The notes under the pieces were generated by a model. It searched no databases. It saw only the letters and a list, made by a program, of their open reading frames with translations, and had not been told where the DNA came from. From Pisaster brevispinus (Eukaryota; Echinodermata; Asteroidea; Forcipulatida; Asteriidae), in contig JAMKCF010000019.1 in the NCBI GenBank assembly GCA_023634235.1, positions 6,141,947 to 6,205,946 on the forward strand: a stretch of 64,000 nucleotides of DNA, read 5' to 3'. Below are positions 57,643 through 64,000 of the stretch, piece after piece. The position numbers and the translations under genes were made by a program. How positions within the stretch are numbered: the stretch's first letter is position 1; the number at the start of each line of letters is the position of its first letter.

Positions 57643-57748
57643 GTGAGTTTTTCACTTTCACTTAGGTTTAAACCATCAATACCAGCCTGCATTTTTCCTA
57701 AAAAATCTCATCAAATTAGGCTTTGTGGCCCGAGCCAGCTCAACAAAG

Positions 57749-57910
57749 GGTTCTTGTTACAGCAAGAACATGAACCTTAGTAACCTATTCAAAAGTCATT
57801 CCTGTTTAAATGTTAACGAAAGAAGACTTCATCATCAGTTGATGATGATGAAGTCTGCTTCCGTTAACGTTTTTCGGAAGCAGACTTTATTATCATCATT
57901 TGAGAAATAA
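57749..57910 (+). CDS. Possible XPO5 terminal exon or its decayed remnant
   Basis: After the exon l donor the family needs a last exon with an 'xxLPxLFK'-like ending. Reading from an AAAG acceptor at 57747-57748 in phase 0 gives GSCYSKNMNLSNLFKSHS and then low-complexity residues, closed by a stop at 57908-57910. The NLFK piece is suggestive, but the acceptor lacks a good pyrimidine tract, the better acceptor at 57718-57719 gives a quick stop in phase 0, and much of the reading frame lies in an inverted repeat. The true last exon may be beyond the window. Confidence 0.25.
   Translation, partial: GSCYSKNMNLSNLFKSHSCLNVNERRLHHQLMMMKSASVNVFRKQTLLSSFEK
57811..57900 (+). repeat. Nested inverted repeat able to form alternative hairpins
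   Basis: GTTAACGAAAGAAGACTTCA..ATC pairs with GATGATGAAGTCTGCTTCCG..TTAAC (about 25-bp arms, two mismatches). The right arm also pairs with CGGAAGCAGACTT at 57874-57886. Three arms thus compete for two hairpins. Confidence 0.8.
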
Positions 57911-57939
57911 TTTCGTCTAAAACTGCGCTACAAAGATTT

Positions 57940-58210
57940 ATTGAAGTGGCATCTGAAAGCAGCTGACTTACCCCTCTCTAGCTAGGAAGACTCTGCAAAG
58001 GACAGGTCTGCTTGGCACCCTCTGTTCAAATCACAGGCGCTCTATCGCTGAAGATTCCAGGAAGCATGCAGCTGAGGAGAGGAGGATTCAACGTCACAAC
58101 AGGATGTCAAGTATGAAGCTCAGCTTTCAGTGTAGATACTGCGGCAGGCCTACATCAGCGAACCCAACAACACCCCTCCCAAAGTCATACTCGCCTGCGA
58201 GTGACAGCTG
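57940..58210 (+). pseudogene. LINE 3' coding end with Cys-rich motif
   Basis: The plus strand reads DRSAWHPLCSNHRRSIAED and RRIQRHNRMSSMKL, then FQCRYCGRPTSANP, close to the frequent LINE ending 'ARDRxxWR...' plus a 'F.CxxCGRxCxSrxGLxSH' zinc-finger-like tail. The second half of the finger is lost. Confidence 0.6.
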
Positions 58211-58214
58211 ATAC

Positions 58215-58560
58215 ATTGTGTACATTGTCTTACAGTCTCCTACTTCTGTTGGTAGTATACAGGGGAGTGCTTTTTCAACTGCATTCTCTTTCTTGTTTTC
58301 TTTTGGTTTTGTTGAACTATATAGCTCTTGGTGGAAGTCTGAGCAGATCTCTAGTATTTCCTCTTTATCTGATGTCATAGTCCCGTCCTTATGTTTAAGA
58401 TGGCTGATCTTTGTTTTCTTGCCCTCTATCTGCTTTATGCTTATGGGTCCCTTTCCCTTTTGGAGTATTCCTCAAATTGTGTTCCTGACCGTTTTTACTG
58501 TTTCTGCATACTATGGGGGGGGTGGTTTCTGCTGATGTTTTTGGCTTCAATTCCTTCTTT
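58215..58560 (-). pseudogene. RTE-like LINE fragment
   Basis: The minus strand reads KTKISHLKHKDGTMTSDKEE, ILEICSDFHQELYSSTKP and AVEKALPCILPTEVG. This is the segment before the RT in RTE-type LINEs ('DGTxTSDKEEIxExCxxFYxxLYSS'). It lies opposite in orientation to the neighbouring 57940-58210 fragment. Confidence 0.7.
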
Positions 58561-59985
58561 TATCGAGATCCTCTATTTCCTTGTCTTCTTCTGATTTGCT
58601 GTCCCTTGTTTTCTTTGGTGATGTAAGAATTGATGCTGGTGCCATCAGTATTGTTGATGGCTGCACCTTGTGTCAATATCCATGTCCTCCACCTCCAATA
58701 CAGACAAATTTATAATTTTACCTATTGTTACCTACATATTGTTACTCTAACCATTTACTGGTCACGTGTGATGTCTATCTTAGTTATCATACATGTACAC
58801 TGTTTACTATTCTCTTTTGGAAGCACAAAATGAAGTCTATTTGGTTCCTAGTAGTTCCATTTGGACATTCCCAGGACCAGTATCTCTTCTTAGTAGACCA
58901 GCCAACGTGTGAAATTACTCTTTGGACGGCATTTTTCGTTGATGGCTGGCAACCATGTTAGACCTAATGTTCATAGCATGGGGAAGGAAATTAGGGTGGA
59001 TGCCATGTTTGATTTTGAACTTTAAGGTCAATTTGAGGTTTAAATGTACAAATAAGGTAAAAAAACAGTATTTTCAAAATGTGTATACATTTTAACCCCA
59101 TTTGATAGATATACCCCTAACATCTATTGTTAATTTCATGTTGATATATACCAAACATGTTAACATACATGTAGCCAGTTCTACTAGGAGTGTGTGGTCG
59201 TGCTTATTATTCGCTACAAAATTTATTACCTGTAAGCATTATGTGTCTCTCAATTGCTCTTTGACGAAAACTAATCCATCGATCTTTAATTTAAAATTTA
59301 GCTGATGAAATTTCACACATTATAAACTGGAATTACATCAACTAAAATCAAGATATGTGCGCAACATTTGCCAACGTCAAATTATGGAAGTAAAGTCAGC
59401 TAAGAAATCCGTAGGAGGTATGTGGCAATTTTGTTAACCCCTGTTTCTTTACCATAAAAGAGAATGTAAAAAAAAAGGCAAATTAATACGTTGTGCGCTA
59501 CAGACTGTTGTTTCTTCAGAGCATTCAAGCCTTAATGAATGCAAGCATGTTCTTTAGCTTGAAGTTTTTGAAGTTTTTTGGGAAGCTGCCATGATTGATG
59601 TTATGGCTGCAGCTGCAGTCAGTCATTGACCTTAAGCTTTACTTCATCACGTGCATAGTTTGCAATCAGTCATGTGATATGAATGTTGCATACATTAAGT
59701 CATTTACATTGTCTGGTCACGCCTCCAAATAGAAAATGTCCAAGACCTTGGTAGGATTCGAATGTGGGTGTAAAATAACACTAGTCACAGTGCCCTCTAT
59801 GTTTATTCATTACAAACGTGTACAGGGTGTGCGGGTCGGGGTGTAATGCAAACACCATGGTCTTGGAACCGAGACTAATGGTCAACCTTCAGTGTGAGTC
59901 AGTGTCATCTTCTTTAGCCAAGGTGGGGATTACTCAGAGCACATTTAATCTTGTTAGCTGTGTGATCAACATTTCACTTTGTGCA
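58561..59985 (+). other. Sequence downstream of XPO5 exon l with nothing recognised
   Basis: No repeat or coding similarity recognised. It should be searched for the missing XPO5 terminal exon, but no candidate was seen. Confidence 0.4.
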
Positions 59986-60515
59986 GGATTCCAATCATGC
60001 CATTCTGCATTGCCTGATCAGCAGGAACCTGGTTGAAGTGCTGTTTTGTACTCTTCATATCAAAATTTCCATCACTGAATTCTGCATAAACCTCTGGTTC
60101 TGTCTTCTCAAGGAGTTTCATATTTGCAAGATACACAGGGCCCCACAGAGCATAGTTGCTGTGGTCGTAGATGGTAAACCAAGGCAGCATTGCTGGAAAA
60201 AAAACCTAGATGGAGGATCCAGTTTCCGTCCCTCTGAGCCCTGATGAAGTCTGCAGAATCTCCACCATCTTCATGTAATAAAGACCACAGTCGGAAGTTT
60301 ACATTTCCAGAGTGCTTATTTTTTCGGAAGTTTACATTTCCAGAGTGCTTATTTTTTAATTTTTTGATGAGCTCTTGAACATTGTGTTTGCTGCTCAGAA
60401 ACTCTGACAGCTGGCCTACTGCTTCGGAAAGTTCTGCTCTGTGATTGCCGTCTCTCTTTTTGAACTGCTTACACTGTAACATCACTTTGGGCAGCCAAGA
60501 TTCAAGCGTAGACAA
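59985..60515 (-). pseudogene. Remnant of a conserved invertebrate family of unknown function
   Basis: Right to left: a frame at 60108-60515 with STLESWLPKVMLQCKQF, ELSEAVGQLSEFLSSKHNVQ and LLHEDGGDSADFIRAQRDG. A frameshift near 60190 leads to MLPWFTIYDHSNYALWGPVY, LANMKLLEKTEPEVYAEFSD and FNQVPADQAMQNGMIGIL. Proteins with 'FxRAxRxGxWxLHL...MLPxFxxYDHxNYARWGxVYLxEM' occur in many marine invertebrates in numbers suggesting linkage to mobile elements, but I cannot name a function. A 33-bp tandem duplication (60291-60357) adds KNKHSGNVNFR twice. Confidence 0.6.
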
Positions 60516-61059
60516 TTTGATGTGCCACAGAGCCTCGTATGTCAGTTGGTGTAGAGTCGTACTAGACTATCGGATTAAACCAATACGAATTAGACGAATT
60601 AAATCTTATGTGCATCAACATGTGTCTTTATTCTATTCCTCGGTTTTCCACCCTCTCTCCGTGTAGCCTTACATGAGGTCAACTCATTTGCATAAATGTA
60701 TCGTATTACAAATGTGATCATCAAGTTTAAACATTTTTAACCATCTTTAACAAAACAATTGTTTCTTTTAAAATGTTATCATATTTGACTTAAACCGGGC
60801 TATAGCAAATTACATGTTCGTGAGATATTTAAAACTATCCAAGAAAACATTTGTCAATTATATCTTGTATCCTCTGGCAAATAATGTTACATCCCTTGCT
60901 TACTGCTTTTCACACATACTTTAAGTTTGATCTAAACATCCATTACAAAATCATCAAACTGCTTAAGGAGACAGTTTTTCGTCGCACGAACTGCCCTTGG
61001 TGAACCTATCATTCGACTTGAGATGGAGACCTTATGGGTCTACAATGTCTCCCCTAATA

Positions 61060-61690
61060 TCCTCACTTTGTATTGGATCTTTGATACTTTCCTGACTAGT
61101 GTCAGACTCTGTTTGCTGGTACTTCTTTATGTAATTGCTATTTCTTTTGTATCTCACCACAACTGTTACCCTGTTTCTCCACCAACGTGTATGCCACTGT
61201 ATCAAATGGTATACTCATTTTGTTTTGCTGAGTTTGCTTTACCAGCACAGCATCTCCCTTTTCAGATCACTTTCTTCTGCTCTTCTTCAGTTATCTAATA
61301 CAACTTATTTTTGTGTTTCATCAGAGCATCCCTGTCTCGTACTTCCTCATCATGTCTGTACTCTATTTGTGGAAGTTTTGTTCTGAGTTTTCGCCCAAAC
61401 ATTAACTCTGTTAGGGACACACCTGTAGTGCTTTGAGGAGTTGTTCTGTAAGCAAACATGTATGACCGGATTTCCTGTTTCCAGTCCTGTGACTGAGCAT
61501 GGGCTATTCTAATACGCTTTATCAGCGATCTGTTTTGTCGTTCGACCATTTGATAAGAGAGAAGTGTGCACCATACCGGTTGCCCTCGCAAACTGCTCTC
61601 ACTTTTAACACAATGGAAATCTCCAAGTCTATTATCCAGCAGATAGACTCAGTCAGTGCAGTGATGGATGGCAGGGGCATATATATGTGA
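61060..61690 (-). pseudogene. Ty3/gypsy integrase core and tail
   Basis: Minus strand: LPSITALTE near 61680, then VERQNRSLIKRIRIAHAQ, DWKQEIRSYMFAYRTTPQST and TGVSLTELMFGRKLRTKLPQ at 61295-61591. RRAEESDLKRE and VVRYKRNSNYIKKYQQ follow toward 61060. These are the expected blocks after the integrase's second Asp, including the catalytic Glu region (before VERQN). Stops are present in the tail. Confidence 0.85.
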
Positions 61691-62310
61691 CAAAATACAG
61701 AGGGTCTCGTATTCGAACGTTCAGGTAATATATCAGATCACTCGGGAGTTACATGTAAGCTCCACCTGATCGAACAGTAAATGTGCGCAACATGAAGGCC
61801 ATCGACAGAGCTGCTTTTGCCGAGGAAATTCAAAAGTGCTCCATCAACATCATCTTCTGATATCGTTGAGGGTCTTATGGACAATTATAATGTTCAGCTA
61901 CGAAGCACCTTGGATTCACTTGCACAGGCCTGCCAAATCATGACGCATCAAACCTGAGAATCCGTGGTATAATCATGAGATTACCATGGCGAAGCAGAAG
62001 AGAAGGCAACTTGAAAGGAGGTCAGCTTGAAATAGATAGACAGCTTTTCTGTGATCAAGGAAAGACTGTCAACAAGCTTGTGATTGTTGACCTTGTTGGT
62101 CTAATCAACGATTGTGGGACTGACCGTAAACGGTTATTTACTGTGAGTAACCAGCTACTTAACCGCACGAAGTCGTCCTCCCTTCCTTCCCACAACACTC
62201 GTGAGTCCTTGGCTCAGCTTTTCAGCAGGTTATTCCAGTCTAAGATCGAATCAATTTGCAGACAATTTTCTCCAGATGTGACTGCACCACTACTAAGATA
62301 AATCTTTATC
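61690..62310 (+). pseudogene. CR1-like LINE fragment inserted in the gypsy element
   Basis: The plus strand reads SDHSGVTCKLHLIEQ, VEGLMDNYNVQLRSTLDSLA, then 62080-62300 TDRKRLFTVSNQLLNRTKSS, HNTRESLAQLFSRLFQSKIE and SICRQFSP. This is the endonuclease end plus linker before the RT in CR1-type LINEs. Several stops occur before 62000, and the RT is missing. Confidence 0.75.
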
Positions 62311-62344
62311 CATGTTTGGCCACAATACTTTACTTCTCAACCTT

Positions 62345-63660
62345 TGTTTTGTGCCTACTATGCCCAAAATGACCACGATATGCTAATTCTACACATTTTG
62401 CACGTAATGTCTTGGGTATGACTAATCTTGTTCCCCTTAACACTGACCGAACTGAACTCATTCCTGATTGGGAAATAATTAACACTTGATTTATAAAAGT
62501 CACTTTTCGCTAGACACTTTCTAACCTTGATAAGTTCTGCATCTTCCTTTGATGCTTCTTCCACTTAATGTGTAGTTCTGCAACAAACTTAACATACTCC
62601 TCAGCTTTTTTTTTTTGCTAATGTGTTTGGTTTATCTGCTTATCTGTTTGGTTTATTTACCTTGACAACACATCTGCAATGTTTGGGGCCCAAGTGCATA
62701 TCCAATTGTATATGTGAATTGAGAGATGGGTGTTAACCCATCTCTCAATTCTGGCATTTGGTTTTGACTTTGGTCCATAACACTTCTAGTAGTTTATGAT
62801 CTGTGATATATTCAAAATTATATTCATACAGATATATCTGAAACTTCTCACATGCAAGTGCTTCTTTCTCAAGTAGTAACAAGTTTTGTACGTGTAACAT
62901 CAAGGCGATAATAATACCCTTATTTCTCAGTCTTAGCAATTCTCTAACACATCAAAACTGGGTTTTTTGTTCTTTGCCCCATGTGAACTTCTCTTTTTTG
63001 TTTTGGTCATTCTACGCAATGGTTCAGCCACAGTGGCCAAATTGGGAATGGATCGTGCTGAGAAATTCACGAGTCCCAAAAAAATCTTCATTTCGGCTGC
63101 ATTGGCTTTGATTCTCCCCTCTATTGGCTCAACTTCATTTTTGGATAACACATGACCCATGAACGTAATTTTTGTCAAACCAAACTGACACTTTTCAAGT
63201 TATTTTCCTTCAGCCTCAGCATGACTTCCACTAGTCTTTCATCGTGCTCTGCTTCAAGGGTTTTTCCATGAACACAATATCATCTGATATGTTTTGAACT
63301 CCGTCACAATCATGTAGTATCTGAGATATTACTTGCTGGTACCTCTCTGGTGCTGCACTCATGCCAAACATTAATCATGTATACCCATACAGGCCTTTAT
63401 GGGTTACAATTATTGTGATTTCTCGCGAATCTTCTTCCAATTCTATCTGGTGATGCCCGTACTTCATATCTAACTTACTGAAAACGTCGCTACCATTCAT
63501 ATGTACAAAATCTCATCAACATTAGGAATAGGATGTCTTTCTCTAATTATGGCCTTATTTGCTTGTTGCATATCAACACACAGTCGAGTTCATCTTGTTT
63601 GGTCACTGACCTTCTTTCTTAAGGTGTATGGTACCCGATACATGTGTTTTGAGCCAGTTG
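62345..63660 (-). pseudogene. Ty3/gypsy reverse transcriptase and RNase H
   Basis: Right to left: [12 protein letters not shown] near 63530. IELEEDSREITI and THKGLYGYT follow near 63420-63460. MFGMSAAPERYQQVISQI and NISDDIVFMEKP (the DD box, with Ser for the preceding Tyr-Val position) lie at 63240-63375. ITFMGHVLSKNEVEP and FLGLVNFSARSIPNLATVAE lie at 62933-63178. RNase H KEALACEKFQIYLYEYNFEY and TDHKLLEVLW lie at 62745-62939. The linker IRNEFSSVSVKGNK lies at 62358-62564. Frameshifts lie between blocks. Confidence 0.85.
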
Positions 63661-64000
63661 GTCAATGTGCAACTTGAGCTTATGAACCGTCAACTTCCCC
63701 TACCCCTTGAAAACATTCTGGATAACTATCAATTCTTCACCCACAAGGTTTATACCAATTTTAAGCACACCTAGTTCAACACTTGTATCTTTACCTAGAA
63801 GTGCAAGCCCTTTACTTTCTGTGACATAAAAATCTGCTTCTACTTCATCAGTGTCATCATGATTCAAATACAATCAATTTTATTTTTTGTTACACATTTA
63901 CCAAGAACCTTTAATGGATTCGTTGATCCATATGCATACAACATCTTGTTGCTTCTTCAGATTTACACTGAATTATTTTACTCTTCAACTCCTCCCACAG

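Larger units (their letters stand above)
60970..64000 (-). mobile_element. Ty3/gypsy LTR retrotransposon, partial, interrupted by a LINE
   Basis: Right to left from the window end: protease/RT entry region, RT, RNase H, integrase linker (62358-62564), a break at about 61690-62340 filled by a plus-strand LINE, then the integrase core and its C-terminal tail down to about 60970. Stops and frameshifts occur throughout. The LTRs are not in the window. Orientation is opposite to XPO5. Confidence 0.85.

Overview
The window looks like nuclear DNA from a marine invertebrate. An echinoderm-like or other invertebrate deuterostome is the best guess, with a lophotrochozoan not excluded. Reasons: one widely split protein-coding gene with GT-AG introns, tRNA-derived SINEs, Penelope-like elements, DIRS and Ngaro tyrosine-recombinase retrotransposons, CR1/RTE/Tx1-like LINE fragments, Ty3/gypsy, and piggyBac- and Harbinger-like MITEs. 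The species cannot be read from the sequence alone.

Host gene: a single host gene is recognisable, exportin-5 (XPO5), on the + strand. Twelve exons between 1997 and 57642 total 1644 bp, or 548 codons. Their phases join without a break, and they correspond to roughly the C-terminal half of vertebrate exportin-5. The 5' exons lie upstream of the window, and the last exon is either a doubtful candidate near 57749 or absent. The sixth intron (29178-30714) carries a U12-type donor and branch point and appears to be an AT-AT minor-spliceosome intron.

Layout: 1-1990, a dispersed repeat family rich in TGACGTCA sites, upstream of exon 1. 2197-6990, a Penelope-like (PLE) fragment, a 44-bp tandem array and a minus-strand CR1-like LINE ending in (ATT)n. 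7157-19734, SINEs, two tandem 1.8-2.0 kb copies of the TGACGTCA repeat, and a complete DIRS retrotransposon (13858-18271) inserted in a PLE. 19735-31201, exons 3-8 with Harbinger-like and piggyBac-like MITEs, a piggyBac-like 5' fragment, SINEs and a 100-N gap. 31202-36435, PLE-terminal repeats, a palindromic 317-bp array of tRNA-like modules and LINE remnants. 36600-49579, a 34-bp minisatellite, a CR1-like 5' end with a 2A-like motif, and a 5.2-kb Ngaro-like element containing a 57-bp minisatellite. 49718-57471, a decayed second DIRS carrying a nested TIR element, then a Ngaro-like remnant split by another TIR element, ending just before exon 12. 57643-64000, LINE fragments, a decayed pseudogene of an unplaced conserved family, and a minus-strand Ty3/gypsy element interrupted by a LINE and running off the window.

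How it fits together: exportin-5 is the RanGTP-dependent nuclear exporter of pre-miRNA and other structured RNA. Everything else is transposon-derived sequence or tandem repeat within or beside its introns. Most mobile-element reading frames carry stops or frameshifts, so few are likely to be active. Near-identity between the 317-bp units, and the clean flanks of the DIRS, piggyBac-like and TIR insertions, point to relatively recent events.
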